DNA from: Neorhizobium galegae bv. officinalis
Lineage (GTDB): Bacteria; Pseudomonadota; Alphaproteobacteria; Rhizobiales; Rhizobiaceae
DNA length: 64,000 nucleotides
Reading direction: 5' to 3'
Assembly (NCBI GenBank): GCA_000985875.1
Contig: CCRI01000002.1
Location: 186,001 to 250,000 of the forward strand
Shown: one piece after another, positions 1 to 10,733 of the stretch
How the letters are laid out: each line of letters begins with the position of its first letter
Numbering within the stretch: position 1 is the stretch's first letter
The notes under the pieces: model-generated
The model's input: the letters and a program-made list of their open reading frames with translations, nothing else
Told to the model about the DNA's origin: nothing
The model's database searches: none
Position numbers and translations under genes: made by a program

Positions 1-579
1 ATAGATGTTGAAGGTGACGGTATTACCGTCACGCTTGCCGATCAGGGTGGGAACCCGAACCCGGTGCTCGATGCGCGACAGGATCGGATCCGCCGCATTG
101 GCCTCTTCCTCGTCGGAGAAGTACATGCGGGTGTTGAGGCCGAGATTGATGCCGCGGGCGACGACCCAGAAGGTGACGTGCGGGGCCATCAGGCGGCCGT
201 CGCGGAAGGGCACCTTGCCGGGCTTGATGGTTTCGAAGGCGAATTCGCCGGTTGCCATATCGCCGGGCTGACGGGCCCAGCCGAAGAAGTTCGGGTCGGC
301 CTTGCCGCGGGTTTCCGACGGGCTGTTGTAATAACCGTCGGCATCCGCCTGCCAGATCTCGATCATCGCGTCCTTGAGCGGGGTCATCGCCCCGTCATAA
401 ACGAAGCCGCGGATGGTGATGCGCTCGCCGCGCGTCTGGTCGTTGACCATCGGGCCGGAGCCGAGATCGGTGTCGTAGACACCGGTAATACCGGAAAAGT
501 TCGGCGTGCAGCCGATATGGACATACGGACCCGCGGTCTGCGAGGCGGATTCCTTGAAATAGGTGAGCGGCTGGACCAT
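1..579 (-). CDS. pcaG: Protocatechuate 3,4-dioxygenase alpha subunit (3' end beyond window)
   Basis: Alpha subunit of the non-haem Fe(III) intradiol dioxygenase that cleaves protocatechuate to 3-carboxy-cis,cis-muconate in the cytoplasm. The 193 visible residues begin MVQPLTYFKESASQTAGPYV and contain the intradiol-dioxygenase fold signatures PHVTFWVVARGINLGLNTR and a GFVYDGAMTPLKDAMIEIW-type segment. The alpha subunit lacks the iron ligands, which lie in PcaH. The reading frame is still open at base 1; the family is about 200 residues, so only a few are missing. The ATG sits 1 bp past the pcaH stop codon, so the two subunits are translated together. Last visible gene of the pcaDCHG operon; pcaB often follows in rhizobia and may lie just outside. 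Confidence 0.95.
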   Translation of the reverse strand, partial: MVQPLTYFKESASQTAGPYVHIGCTPNFSGITGVYDTDLGSGPMVNDQTRGERITIRGFVYDGAMTPLKDAMIEIWQADADGYYNSPSETRGKADPNFFGWARQPGDMATGEFAFETIKPGKVPFRDGRLMAPHVTFWVVARGINLGLNTRMYFSDEEEANAADPILSRIEHRVRVPTLIGKRDGNTVTFNIY

Positions 580-580
580 C

Positions 581-2531
<1,951 letters not shown>

Positions 2532-2602
2532 CAGCGCCTCCTCTCGCCTTGATAGATTGCACTAGTTTCCGGTTAGGTAAAATGATATTTTGAGCTAATC
2601 CC

Positions 2603-2618
2603 CTAACCACAGGGTTAT
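2603..2618. promoter_or_regulatory. PcaQ operator
   Basis: Read on the pcaD strand the site is ATAACC-CTGT-GGTTAG, matching the rhizobial PcaQ consensus as I recall it (ATAACC N4 GGTTAA) at 11 of 12 defined positions. It lies about 72-87 bases upstream of the pcaD ATG. It also covers the AGGG that would serve as the ribosome-binding site of pcaQ, so one site can activate pcaD and repress pcaQ. Confidence 0.8.
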
Positions 2619-2624
2619 TTGATC

Positions 2625-3551
2625 TTGATCAATTCCCGAGTCAAGTTTCGCCACCTGCATACATTGGTCGAGGTCGCGCGCCAGAAAAGCGTGGTCAAGG
2701 CGGCCGAAATTCTGCATGTCAGCCAGCCGGCCGTCACCAAGACCATCCGCGAGCTCGAAGAGGCGCTGGGTGTCGCCATGTTCGAGCGCGACGGTCGCGG
2801 TATCCGCATCACCCGTTATGGCGAGGTCTTCCTGCGCCATGCGGGCGCGGCACTAACGGCACTCCGGCATGGCATGGATTCCGTCTCCCAGGAACTGTTC
2901 GATTCTGCACCTCCGGTCCGGATCGGCGCGCTTCCGACCGTTTCCACCCGCGTGATGCCGCGTGCCATGACGCTCTTCCTCGCCGAAAAGACCGGTAGCC
3001 GGATCAAGATCGTGACGGGAGATAACGCCGTTTTGATGGAGCAGCTCCGGGTTGGCGATCTTGACCTCGTGGTTGGCCGCCTAGCATTGCCGGAGAAGAT
3101 GACCGGTCTGTCCTTCGAACATCTCTATTCGGAACAGGTCGTCTTTACTGTCCGCACCGGACATCCACTGCTCGACGGGAAGCGATCGATTTTCGAAGGT
3201 TTTGCCGACTACCCCGTGCTGATGCCGACGCGCGGCTCGATCATCCGGCCTTCGGTCGAACAGTTCCTGATCGCCAATGGCGTCGCCAGTCTGCCGACCC
3301 AGGTGGAAACCGTCTCGGATGCCTTCGGGCGCGCATTCGTACGGTCGAGCGACGCGATCTGGATCATCTCGACGGGCGTAGTCGCGGCAGATATCGAGGA
3401 CGGGGTTCTGGCGACGCTGCCGATCGACACCAGCGAGACCCGTGGCCCGGTCGGCCTCACCATCCGCGCCGATGCAAATCCCTCCACACCGCTGTCGATC
3501 CTGATGCAGACCATCCGCCAGGCCGCAGCGGAAATCATGCCGGCGCGGTGA
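2625..3551 (+). CDS. pcaQ: LysR-type regulator of the protocatechuate operon
   Basis: LysR-family activator divergent from pcaD. The N-terminal winged helix-turn-helix reads KSVVKAAEILHVSQPAVTKT, followed by the LysR substrate-binding domain to residue 308. No ATG is available: the candidates are TTG at 2619 and TTG at 2625. The latter gives MINSRVKFRHLHTL, which aligns with known PcaQ N-termini and sits 10 bases after AGGG, so it is preferred. The operator overlaps this leader, which suggests autoregulation. The 3' end overlaps the convergent downstream gene by 17 bp. Confidence 0.92.
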   Translation: MINSRVKFRHLHTLVEVARQKSVVKAAEILHVSQPAVTKTIRELEEALGVAMFERDGRGIRITRYGEVFLRHAGAALTALRHGMDSVSQELFDSAPPVRIGALPTVSTRVMPRAMTLFLAEKTGSRIKIVTGDNAVLMEQLRVGDLDLVVGRLALPEKMTGLSFEHLYSEQVVFTVRTGHPLLDGKRSIFEGFADYPVLMPTRGSIIRPSVEQFLIANGVASLPTQVETVSDAFGRAFVRSSDAIWIISTGVVAADIEDGVLATLPIDTSETRGPVGLTIRADANPSTPLSILMQTIRQAAAEIMPAR

Positions 3552-3957
3552 CGCCCGGCTCTATCTTCGTCACTTCGTCGCCGCAAAACAGGATAACGTA
3601 GTGGCCGCGCGCCTGCGCGGCTTTAGCCCAATTGTCGAGATCGGAAGGAAAAGACGCCTGTTTCCAGGCATCCGGATGGTCCGGATCGACCAGTATTGTC
3701 AGCTGCGGTCCCTGCTCATAGACGAGCATCTTCGATGTCAGCGGCCGCCAGGCATCGGGAACGCCCGGATCGGTCATCCAAAGACAGAGGAAATCGCGGC
3801 AGAGCTGGGGTCGGTTGGTATAGATTGCGCAGCCCTTCCCTTCCGAACAGTGCCGGCACCAGGCATCGGGCGGCTTGTCCAGAGCCGCGATTTCGGGAAG
3901 CCGGCAGCAGAGCGTGCAGGTTCCGCAGGATCGCGCTGTCGTTTCAACTGTCTCCAA
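3535..3957 (-). CDS. YkgJ-type cysteine-cluster protein
   Basis: A 140-residue cytoplasmic protein with nine cysteines in its first 60 residues (Cys11, 14, 17, 18, 34, 37, 43, 53, 58). The CGTCTLCCRLP start and the CRDFLCLW segment match the YkgJ/UPF0153 family, thought to chelate zinc or iron. The function is unknown. The gene converges on pcaQ and overlaps its end by 17 bp. It has no clear link to protocatechuate metabolism beyond position. Confidence 0.75.
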   Translation of the reverse strand: METVETTARSCGTCTLCCRLPEIAALDKPPDAWCRHCSEGKGCAIYTNRPQLCRDFLCLWMTDPGVPDAWRPLTSKMLVYEQGPQLTILVDPDHPDAWKQASFPSDLDNWAKAAQARGHYVILFCGDEVTKIEPGVTAPA

Positions 3958-3982
3958 GATCCCGCCGCCTCAACCGCAAAAT

Positions 3983-4006
3983 GCCCGGCCAAACGATCGG
4001 CCGGGC
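3983..4006 (-). terminator. Probable rho-independent terminator
   Basis: Perfect 8-bp stem GCCCGGCC/GGCCGGGC with an 8-base loop. On the minus strand it follows the 110-residue gene (stop at 4055) by about 50 bases and is followed by ATTTTG, a short weak T tract. Confidence 0.6.
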
Positions 4007-4054
4007 CTGCGATTATACGCTGCGGTTGTTTCATGCAAACAGGGAGCGACCGTG

Positions 4055-4387
4055 TCAGGTCGCTCGCAGCTCCGGAAACGTGCGGCGCAATTCGTCCATC
4101 GAGGCAATCACCGCATCGTCGGCGCGCAACGTGACCGATATATTGTCGGCGACATTGAGCGTTTCCTCAAAATGCACCGGCATTTCAGCTCCGCCCTGGC
4201 GCACCAGCGTGGCCTCCTTGCGAAAGCCATGTTTCAGCAGCCAGTCGCGCGAGGCGCTGAGGCTCACCGCCACATGGAAGGCGCCGTCATCTTCCTTGCT
4301 GGCTTTCAGTTTGTAAGTTACGGGAGACCTGTCGCCGCCGATGTCGATCTGGCCTGGGTAACCGGCTTCTTTGAGATGTTCACCCAT
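4055..4387 (-). CDS. Conserved hypothetical protein, 110 residues
   Basis: I do not recognise a named domain. The product, starting [20 protein letters not shown], is soluble, without signal peptide or membrane segment, and mixed charged. The coding frame shows normal third-position GC, and a hairpin terminator follows on the same strand, both favouring a real gene. It is divergent from the glycerate kinase gene at 4542 with about 150 bp between them. Confidence 0.6.
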   Translation of the reverse strand: MGEHLKEAGYPGQIDIGGDRSPVTYKLKASKEDDGAFHVAVSLSASRDWLLKHGFRKEATLVRQGGAEMPVHFEETLNVADNISVTLRADDAVIASMDELRRTFPELRAT

Positions 4388-4541
4388 ATTTTTGCTCCTT
4401 CATTCTGGTGAGCCCGTGGGACAACCGCCACTGGCTTCCTTTGTTCCGTTTGAAAGGCCAGCGGGCGATCAAGCCAGGTTGACGGCTGTTGACTACCGTG
4501 ATCGAAAGAGCCCGGGTGGCGGAGACACGGGAGGACAAGCG

Positions 4542-5798
4542 ATGACGGAGCGGGAACTGCTGGAGGCGCTGTTTCATGCAGCCGTGAGGGCTGCCGATCC
4601 GCTCACCGGCATCGTGAAGCACCTGCCCGCCCCGCCGACAGGCGGGCGAACCGTCGTGATCGGCGCCGGCAAGGGTGCAGCCCAGATGGCTGCGGCGCTC
4701 GAAAGCGTGTGGACCGGACCGCTGACTGGAATCGTCGTGACGCGCTACGGTTATGGCTGCGAAACGAAGTCGATCGAGATTCTCGAGGCGTCGCATCCGG
4801 TACCGGATGCCGCTGGCCTCGCCGGCGCAAACCGGTTGGTCGAGGCGATCCGTGACCTCTGCGAAAACGACCTCGTCATCGCGCTCGTCTGCGGCGGTGG
4901 CTCCGCCCTGCTGCCCGCGCCGCCGGAAGGACTGACGCTGGAAGACGAGATTGCGCTGAACGAAATGCTGCTTGCTTCGGGCGCGCCGATCTCGGCCATG
5001 AACGTGGTTCGCAAACATCTGTCGACCATCAAGGGCGGCCGGCTTGCGGCAGCGACCAAGGCCCGCGTCGTCAGCCTGATCGTCTCGGATATTCCCGGCG
5101 ACAACCCGGCCTTCGTTGCCTCCGGCCCGACCGTTCCGGATGCCACGACACGACACGATGCGCTCGCGATCGTCGAACAATACAAATTGAAGCTGCCGGC
5201 GGCGATGATCGCGCATCTTAACTCGCCGGCCGCCGACGCACCGGAGCCGGACGATCCGGTCTTTGCCCGCCATGAAAATTTCGTCATCGCTTCTGCCGGC
5301 GTCTCGCTGGAGGCCGCGGCCGAGGTCGCCCGCGCCCATGGCGTGACGCCTCATATCCTCTCCGACTCCGTCGAAGGCGAAGCGCGCGATGTGGCGCTGG
5401 TGCATGCAGCCCTTGCGCGCGAAGTGTCACTCCGCGACCGGCCGTTCGCAAAGCCGGCGGTTCTGCTGTCCGGCGGGGAGACGACGGTGACGCTACGGGC
5501 GAAGGGCGGCAAGGGCGGCCGCAACGGCGAATTCGCGCTGGCTCTGGCCTTGGCGATCGACGGCCACGCGATCACCGCGCTGGCCGCCGACACGGATGGC
5601 ATCGACGGATCGGAAACCAATGCCGGGGCTTTCGCGGACGGCACGACAGCCAGACGCCTGCGGGCCGCAGGCCTCGACGGGCGGAAACTGCTTGACGGCA
5701 ATGACAGTTTTTCGGGATTTGCCGCGATTGGAGACCTATTCGAAACGGGTCCAACCGGCACCAACGTCAATGATTTCCGGGCGATCCTGTTGAGATAG
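4542..5798 (+). CDS. Glycerate 2-kinase (MOFRL family)
   Basis: Phosphorylates D-glycerate to 2-phosphoglycerate; rhizobial homologues are often annotated hydroxypyruvate reductase or TtuD. The 418-residue product has the N-terminal GckA/TtuD domain ([13 protein letters not shown] near residue 35, [11 protein letters not shown]) and the C-terminal MOFRL domain ([30 protein letters not shown]). The ATG at 4542 follows GGGAGG by 8 bases and is preferred over a longer frame starting inside the upstream divergent gene. It stands alone, so its physiological link (tartrate, glycerate or serine-cycle overflow) is inferred only from family. Confidence 0.88.
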   Translation: MTERELLEALFHAAVRAADPLTGIVKHLPAPPTGGRTVVIGAGKGAAQMAAALESVWTGPLTGIVVTRYGYGCETKSIEILEASHPVPDAAGLAGANRLVEAIRDLCENDLVIALVCGGGSALLPAPPEGLTLEDEIALNEMLLASGAPISAMNVVRKHLSTIKGGRLAAATKARVVSLIVSDIPGDNPAFVASGPTVPDATTRHDALAIVEQYKLKLPAAMIAHLNSPAADAPEPDDPVFARHENFVIASAGVSLEAAAEVARAHGVTPHILSDSVEGEARDVALVHAALAREVSLRDRPFAKPAVLLSGGETTVTLRAKGGKGGRNGEFALALALAIDGHAITALAADTDGIDGSETNAGAFADGTTARRLRAAGLDGRKLLDGNDSFSGFAAIGDLFETGPTGTNVNDFRAILLR

Positions 5799-5845
5799 CC
5801 GATCGAAGCCGCTCTCGAGGCCTTCTCCGCGCCAGATGGCGGCGA

Positions 5846-6751
5846 TCACTGCAGCTGTGGTTTCCTCAAGAAATCATTCCGGTCGGCCGACTTCACCCTG
5901 AGCCAGGCCTCCCGTCCATCACGCAAAATCCGCATCGGGATTTCGGCGCCCGGAGGGCCGCTCTCCCAGATCTTGCGATAGAAGTCCGCGAGCCCGTCGA
6001 CCTCGCCGTCGCGAATTTCCGAAATCACGTCGCCGCGTTTCAGGCCCGCCTTGGCTGCCGGACCGTTTTCGGTGACGCTCATGACCACAACTTCGCCATT
6101 GCTTTCCGCCGACATGGCGCCGAGCCAGGGGCGTGGCGGGCGGTTGAATTCGCCGCGATTGAGGAGATCGTCGAGAATCGGCTTCAGGAGATTGACCGGC
6201 ACGACCATGTTGATGTCTGCGATCTCGCCGCCCTTGCTCATCTGAAGACGCAGAGACCCGACGCCAAGCAGCTTGCCTTCCGTGTCGATCAGCGCCGCAC
6301 CGCCCCACGAGGGGTGGGCGGGTGCGATGAAGATCGCCTCATCCAGCAGATATTCCCAATATCCCGCGAATTCCTGCTTGGCGACGATATTGCCGCGCAC
6401 ATATTCTCCCTCGCCATCGGCGAAGATGATCGGATCGCCGAGCATCGCGGTGGCGGAATCGCCGATCTGCAGCGCCGGCAGATCCAGCGGCGCCATGGCC
6501 TGCACGAGGCCGAACCCGCTTTCCTGATCATAGGCCAGCGCATGGGCCGGCACGACGCGGCCGTCCTGGCGCGTCAGCCAGACGTCTTCTGCTTCGGTGA
6601 TCAGATAGCCGATCGTCAGCACCAATCCGTTTTCGCGGATCACCACGCCGCTACCTTCCCGGCGGGTGCCGAGCGTATTGGCCGTAAAGGCGTTGTCCGG
6701 AATGGAAGCACGCACAGCCACGACCGACCGTAAACTTTTCTCGAGATCCAT
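5846..6751 (-). CDS. HtrA-like S1C PDZ protein without a catalytic triad
   Basis: A 301-residue trypsin-fold protein with a C-terminal PDZ domain (about residues 206-290: GPAAKAGLKRGDVISEI). The GSGVVI-GLVLT landmark of HtrA/DegP is present, but the His position is Tyr49 (TIGYLI), the Asp position is Gly79 (DQESGFGLV) and the Ser position is Trp149 (PSWGGAAL instead of GNSGGPL). It is therefore predicted to be proteolytically inactive, perhaps a peptide-binding or scaffolding protein. No signal peptide follows the chosen ATG at 6751, which has AGGA 8 bases upstream, so it is probably cytoplasmic. It is intact in length, so this is a family-level loss rather than a decayed gene. Confidence 0.8.
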   Translation of the reverse strand: MDLEKSLRSVVAVRASIPDNAFTANTLGTRREGSGVVIRENGLVLTIGYLITEAEDVWLTRQDGRVVPAHALAYDQESGFGLVQAMAPLDLPALQIGDSATAMLGDPIIFADGEGEYVRGNIVAKQEFAGYWEYLLDEAIFIAPAHPSWGGAALIDTEGKLLGVGSLRLQMSKGGEIADINMVVPVNLLKPILDDLLNRGEFNRPPRPWLGAMSAESNGEVVVMSVTENGPAAKAGLKRGDVISEIRDGEVDGLADFYRKIWESGPPGAEIPMRILRDGREAWLRVKSADRNDFLRKPQLQ

Positions 6752-6903
6752 GATGCAAATCCTGATGAGGCAATACGCGGTCCGGAACCCCGCAAGGGTC
6801 TGCAAGGGCCAACCATACCGTCTCTTTAAGGTATGAATGTGGACGGCGTGGAGCAAGAGGCCGCAGAGAACTCATGCTTGCAAAAGTGTCTGCCTCATTG
6901 GGG

Positions 6904-6929
6904 TCCCCTCCCCGTTTCCGGGAAGGGGA
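6904..6929. repeat. Short GC-rich palindrome downstream of DUF992 gene
   Basis: Stem TCCCCT-CCCG against CGGG-AAGGGGA around a TTTC loop. On the minus strand it begins 13 bases after the DUF992 stop and could end that transcript, though no T tract follows. A near-identical element lies downstream of pcaF (49788-49809). Confidence 0.55.
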
Positions 6930-6941
6930 AGCGTGGATTGT

Positions 6942-7475
6942 TCAGCCCGCTGGCGTCAGCGTGACCGACGTGCCGGTTGCGGCGACGTTGAGGCCGAGCT
7001 GGCCGGTGACGCTCACCGTCTGCAGGTGGATGGAACCAGCGGTACCGCCGACGAGGATGTTAGCGCCGATGCCGGCACCGACGGTGGCCTCAGCGGTCGC
7101 ACCCTGGTAGAGGCCGCCGAGCGAACCGTGGTGATAACCGGCGGTCGGGGCGAAGACGGCCCAGATCAGCCGCGAACGGGTGGTGAAGCCGAGATCGACG
7201 CCCATCTTACGCACCACGCCGGTATAACGGTCGAGCGGTTCGCTGCCGATCGCCGTCGTAAAGACGCAGTCGGCTTCCTTGGCGGAACCAAGCACGTAAC
7301 CGACGCCGCCGCCGATCGAGCAATCGAGATAACCGATGCGAACGCCACCGCGCTGGTCCTGTTCTTCGTAAACCGGGACACGATCCCGGCGGGCGATCAC
7401 ATCGGCCGAAAAGGCGGCTCCGGCGCTGGTTACGACCGGCAAAGCGGCGAGCGCCACGGCAACAATCTTCTTCAT
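6942..7475 (-). CDS. DUF992 exported protein
   Basis: A 177-residue secreted protein with a clear signal peptide (MKKIVAVALAALPVVTSAGAAFSA, cut near residue 23). The body matches the DUF992 family common in Rhizobiales: RIGYLDCSIGGGVGYVLGSAKEADC with paired cysteines, and a glycine/alanine-rich C-terminus ending in LGLNVAATGTSVTL. The likely location is periplasm or cell surface; no biochemical function is known. Transcribed alone, with a hairpin after the stop. Confidence 0.8.
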   Translation of the reverse strand: MKKIVAVALAALPVVTSAGAAFSADVIARRDRVPVYEEQDQRGGVRIGYLDCSIGGGVGYVLGSAKEADCVFTTAIGSEPLDRYTGVVRKMGVDLGFTTRSRLIWAVFAPTAGYHHGSLGGLYQGATAEATVGAGIGANILVGGTAGSIHLQTVSVTGQLGLNVAATGTSVTLTPAG

Positions 7476-7737
7476 CCCTGTACTCCTTTAATTCTTCAGC
7501 CGCCCTTGTTGAGACTCATGCGAGCGGTTTGGCAGCGTTGGGAAACGCATGTGGCGGAAGAATGATCCAATGTGCGCTGCACACGAATTATCACCGAATT
7601 GTTCCAAGCGTGAGTTGGTTCTATTCCGCTGGCGCGGGCATTTCGCGAAATTGGCCGGGAAGAGAAAGGCGGCATCGGCGACTTCCGGAACCGCGGCCAT
7701 CCAGGCACGTTTCTGTCGAGTTTTCGAGGAGATCGGG
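7476..7737. other. Intergenic region between divergent DUF992 and DUF1206 genes
   Basis: 262 bp that must hold both promoters. No convincing gene, repeat or known operator was recognised; open frames here have no family-like sequence. Confidence 0.5.
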
Positions 7738-8565
7738 ATGGACAAGGACAGGAAACTGGAATGGCTGGCGAGGTCGGGATATGCGGCCCGGGGGGTCGTA
7801 TACGTCCTGATCGCCGGCATGGCGTCGCTTTCGACCTTGGGCGGAGGAGAACCGGATTCCAAGTCCGCGCTGCAGATCGTCCTGGAACAGCCTTTCGGGC
7901 AAATCTGGCTCGGCATGATCGGCATGGGCCTGGTCGGCTTCGTCCTCTGGCGAGTGGCGCAATCGATCCTCAACACCGATCGCCATCAGCACAATGCGAA
8001 AGGGTATCTGGTCAGGGCGGGTCTACTCGTCAGCGCCGCCACCTATGCCGGTCTCGCCTTCTATGCACTCGGGCAGGCCCTTCATCTCGGCTTTGGCGCA
8101 GGATCATCCGGGGCGCGCGAAAGCTGGACCGCCTGGCTGATGCAGCAGCCGTTCGGTCGCTATCTTGTCGCAGGCGTCGCGCTTGCGATCATCGGTGCCG
8201 GCGGCGCCCAGGCCGCCAAGGGCATCAAACGCGGCTATCTTCGCTTTTTCGAAAGTGGCTTCGAGCACCGAGCCGTGCTCAATGGCATCTGCACCTACGG
8301 CCTTCTGGCGCGCGGCGTCATATTCCTCATTATCGGCGGGTTCTTCATCTATGCCGCCTTCGCTGTCGATCCGAACCAGGCCGGCGGTCTGGCGGATGCA
8401 CTCGCGTGGGTGCGCCAGCTTCCATTCGGGGCTATCCTCTATGGAATGGCGGCCATCGGACTTTTCGCCTTCGGCCTCTACGGATTGATCGAGGCCCGGT
8501 ACAGGATCGTGCAGCCGCCTTCGACGGATCGGCCGCTTCGCGCGATGCGGTCGGTCGTGAACTGA
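7738..8565 (+). CDS. DUF1206 integral membrane protein
   Basis: A 275-residue inner-membrane protein with six predicted membrane segments in three repeated two-helix units. Each unit opens with an arginine-rich RxGYxARGxVYxxIG-type motif (WLARSGYAARGVVYVLIAG, TYGLLARGVIFLIIGG). This is the DUF1206 pattern; the function is unknown. The ATG at 7738 has a GAGGAGAT-type ribosome-binding site. A PAP2 phosphatase gene follows 19 bp later, suggesting a shared envelope or lipid-related role. Confidence 0.82.
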   Translation: MDKDRKLEWLARSGYAARGVVYVLIAGMASLSTLGGGEPDSKSALQIVLEQPFGQIWLGMIGMGLVGFVLWRVAQSILNTDRHQHNAKGYLVRAGLLVSAATYAGLAFYALGQALHLGFGAGSSGARESWTAWLMQQPFGRYLVAGVALAIIGAGGAQAAKGIKRGYLRFFESGFEHRAVLNGICTYGLLARGVIFLIIGGFFIYAAFAVDPNQAGGLADALAWVRQLPFGAILYGMAAIGLFAFGLYGLIEARYRIVQPPSTDRPLRAMRSVVN

Positions 8566-8584
8566 AATTGAGCAAGGAGTTTGG

Positions 8585-9292
8585 ATGGCATTCCATCAGC
8601 GCGTGACACGCAGAGTGGTCGAAAGGGTCATGACGTTCGAGCCGATCGGCTTGATGATGATCGCCTTCCTGGCAGGCGGGCTTTTCGTCTTCTTCCGGTT
8701 GACCGACGAGGTGCTGGAAGGCGAAACCCATGCCTTCGACGAAAAGATCCTTCTGGCCCTGCGCAATGCCACTGATCTTGCGACACCGCTTGGACCCTAT
8801 TGGCTCAATCATGCCATGGGAGATATCACGGCTCTCGGCGGGGTCACCGTGCTCACCCTGATGACCGTCATGGGAACCGCCTTCCTCCTGCTGTCGCGGC
8901 AAAAGGCCATCGCGTTCTTCATGTTCCTGTCGATCGCCGGCGGCTGGCTTTTGAGTTCGCTGCTGAAGCTCGGCGTAGCCCGTCCGAGGCCGGATATCGT
9001 GCCGCATCTGGTCGAAGTCAGCGATCTCAGTTTTCCAAGCGGCCACGCAATGCTGTCGGCCGTCACCTATCTGACGCTCGGAGCGCTGCTGTCGCGCGCC
9101 CAGCCCTACCGCTCGACGCGCATCTTCCTGATCGGCGCGGCGATCGTCCTGACATTCATCATCGGTTTCAGCCGGGTTTATCTCGGCGTCCACTACCCGA
9201 CAGACGTCCTCGGCGGCTGGTGCGCCGGCGCGACCTGGGCACTGGCGTGCTGGATGATCGCAAGACGCTACATCTCCGTGACGCCGGAGTAA
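8585..9292 (+). CDS. PAP2-family membrane phosphatase
   Basis: A 235-residue membrane protein with the complete PAP2 acid-phosphatase signature: Lys128-x6-Arg135-Pro136, PSGH at 151-154, and Ser196-Arg197-x5-His203-x3-Asp207. The active site faces the periplasm in this family, and substrates are lipid phosphates such as undecaprenyl pyrophosphate or phosphatidate. Six membrane segments are predicted. It follows the DUF1206 gene by 19 bp and is probably co-transcribed. The specific substrate cannot be told from sequence. Confidence 0.88.
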   Translation: MAFHQRVTRRVVERVMTFEPIGLMMIAFLAGGLFVFFRLTDEVLEGETHAFDEKILLALRNATDLATPLGPYWLNHAMGDITALGGVTVLTLMTVMGTAFLLLSRQKAIAFFMFLSIAGGWLLSSLLKLGVARPRPDIVPHLVEVSDLSFPSGHAMLSAVTYLTLGALLSRAQPYRSTRIFLIGAAIVLTFIIGFSRVYLGVHYPTDVLGGWCAGATWALACWMIARRYISVTPE

Positions 9293-9326
9293 TCCGGCGA
9301 CTTGCGAAAGTGATGTCGGCGATCCC

Positions 9327-9737
9327 TCACGGATCGATATAGCCGACCGCGCGGATACGTAGCTCGCGAGCACCCGGATCCTGGGAAAACAGGATCGCCC
9401 CGGAGGACTTGGATTCCGCCGGCACGTAGTCGAAAGTGACGTCTGCGTCTTCGACGATGTTGCCGCCGTCCAGAATTTCGCCCCGTACGGTAACCGCAGC
9501 AGCCGTCGCCGTCGCCTTGTTGGCGATATCGAAGGCGACACGGTAGCCGCCTTCCGTCTGGCGCCTCTCGGTGATGGCGATCGAGAAGTCCGGGCGCATC
9601 TTCTCCTGTGTCCAGGCCTGGTAGGCGACCCAGGCTATCGTGGCGACGACGACGAGCGCTGAAACCATGCCGGTCGCCCATTCGATCCAGTGTGGCTCCT
9701 TGACTTCGGTGTGGCGTTTGTTGGCTGTGGTTGTCAT
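9327..9737 (-). CDS. TIGR02588-family membrane-anchored protein
   Basis: A 136-residue protein with one membrane helix near residues 20-40 (IEWATGMVSALVVVATIAWV) and a periplasmic beta-rich domain of about 90 residues. Size, topology and pairing with the upstream TIGR02587 gene (13 bp apart) identify it as TIGR02588, an uncharacterised family found with TIGR02587 in alphaproteobacteria and cyanobacteria. Probably a two-component membrane complex; no enzymatic motif is visible. Confidence 0.72.
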   Translation of the reverse strand: MTTTANKRHTEVKEPHWIEWATGMVSALVVVATIAWVAYQAWTQEKMRPDFSIAITERRQTEGGYRVAFDIANKATATAAAVTVRGEILDGGNIVEDADVTFDYVPAESKSSGAILFSQDPGARELRIRAVGYIDP

Positions 9738-9750
9738 CGAGGTTCACTCG

Positions 9751-10644
9751 TTACAGGATCAGGCGGGCGGCGGCGGCCCCGATTGCGCCGGGGAAACTGA
9801 GGACGATCGCCGACATGAGCATCTGCGTCAGCGCCGTATCGTCGAGCCGGCCGAAGGTCCACAGCACGTAGAGGCTGATCAGCATGGCGACCATGTAGCC
9901 CGGCAAAGTGAAGCGGAAGAAGGCGTGCCACCACGGCGTTTCCTCGGAAATCTCATGGGTGCCCTTGAAGGCGACCGCATAGACGAACCCGTGCATGATG
10001 GCGATCGATAGGGCGATGGTGACGAGCGCATGCCAGGGCGTCATCTTGTAGGCGATCAGGATGATTTCCTCGGTCGGTGCTACGTTGAGGTTGAGAAAGA
10101 GGGCGCCGACCGCCATCAGAAAGAGCTCGCGGCTGTAACTGGTGGAAATTTCGTCGGGCACCGCGCCACCGCCTTGCCCGTCCTCCTCCCCGTCGTCCTC
10201 ACGGTCATCATTCCCGGACTGTCCGCCGAGCTGGGAGCGGCCGAGCAGCGCGCCGATGCTTGCAGGCACGGACTGGATGGCGATCTTGCCGAGCATTTCG
10301 GATAGCGGCATGTGGGGCTTGATGTCCCCGAGCATGACGAGAACCGCCGCGCTTATGACGATGCCGAGGCCATAGGCGATGGTGGCGTCGCGGCATGCTT
10401 CTCCAAAGGTGGAGGTACGCTCGAAACCGATCCGGTGGGCGAGCAAGATGAGAAGCGGGATATTGACGACCAGCAGCAGGAACAGGCGCCAGCGTTCGAT
10501 GTAGAAGCCAAGCTGCCAGAGCTCCATTGTCATCAGCATCGGGATGCCGAACAGCATCGCGCCGGCCGCGCCACGTCCGAGACCGATCAGGAAACTTCGG
10601 CTGCCGCCTGTGTCATTGCCCCGTTCCGCCCTGGCACCGTTCAA
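9751..10644 (-). CDS. TIGR02587-family integral membrane protein
   Basis: A 297-residue multi-spanning membrane protein with seven or eight predicted helices and an acidic cytoplasmic or periplasmic loop around residues 140-160 (DDREDDGEEDG). Matches the uncharacterised TIGR02587 family, whose partner TIGR02588 follows. The start is TTG at 10644, supported by a strong GGGGAGGGAG ribosome-binding site 8 bases upstream; the next in-frame Met would remove the first helix. The conserved N-x-APTEE loop (NVAPTEEIIL) may be a functional site. Confidence 0.75.
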   Translation of the reverse strand: MNGARAERGNDTGGSRSFLIGLGRGAAGAMLFGIPMLMTMELWQLGFYIERWRLFLLLVVNIPLLILLAHRIGFERTSTFGEACRDATIAYGLGIVISAAVLVMLGDIKPHMPLSEMLGKIAIQSVPASIGALLGRSQLGGQSGNDDREDDGEEDGQGGGAVPDEISTSYSRELFLMAVGALFLNLNVAPTEEIILIAYKMTPWHALVTIALSIAIMHGFVYAVAFKGTHEISEETPWWHAFFRFTLPGYMVAMLISLYVLWTFGRLDDTALTQMLMSAIVLSFPGAIGAAAARLIL

Positions 10645-10733
10645 CGCCGGCTCCCTCCCCTCTTACGACAAGCGGAAGGAAACTCTGAAATCGGATGAAA
10701 TGTTCCACCCGTGCGACGTGGCTGGACAAGGTA

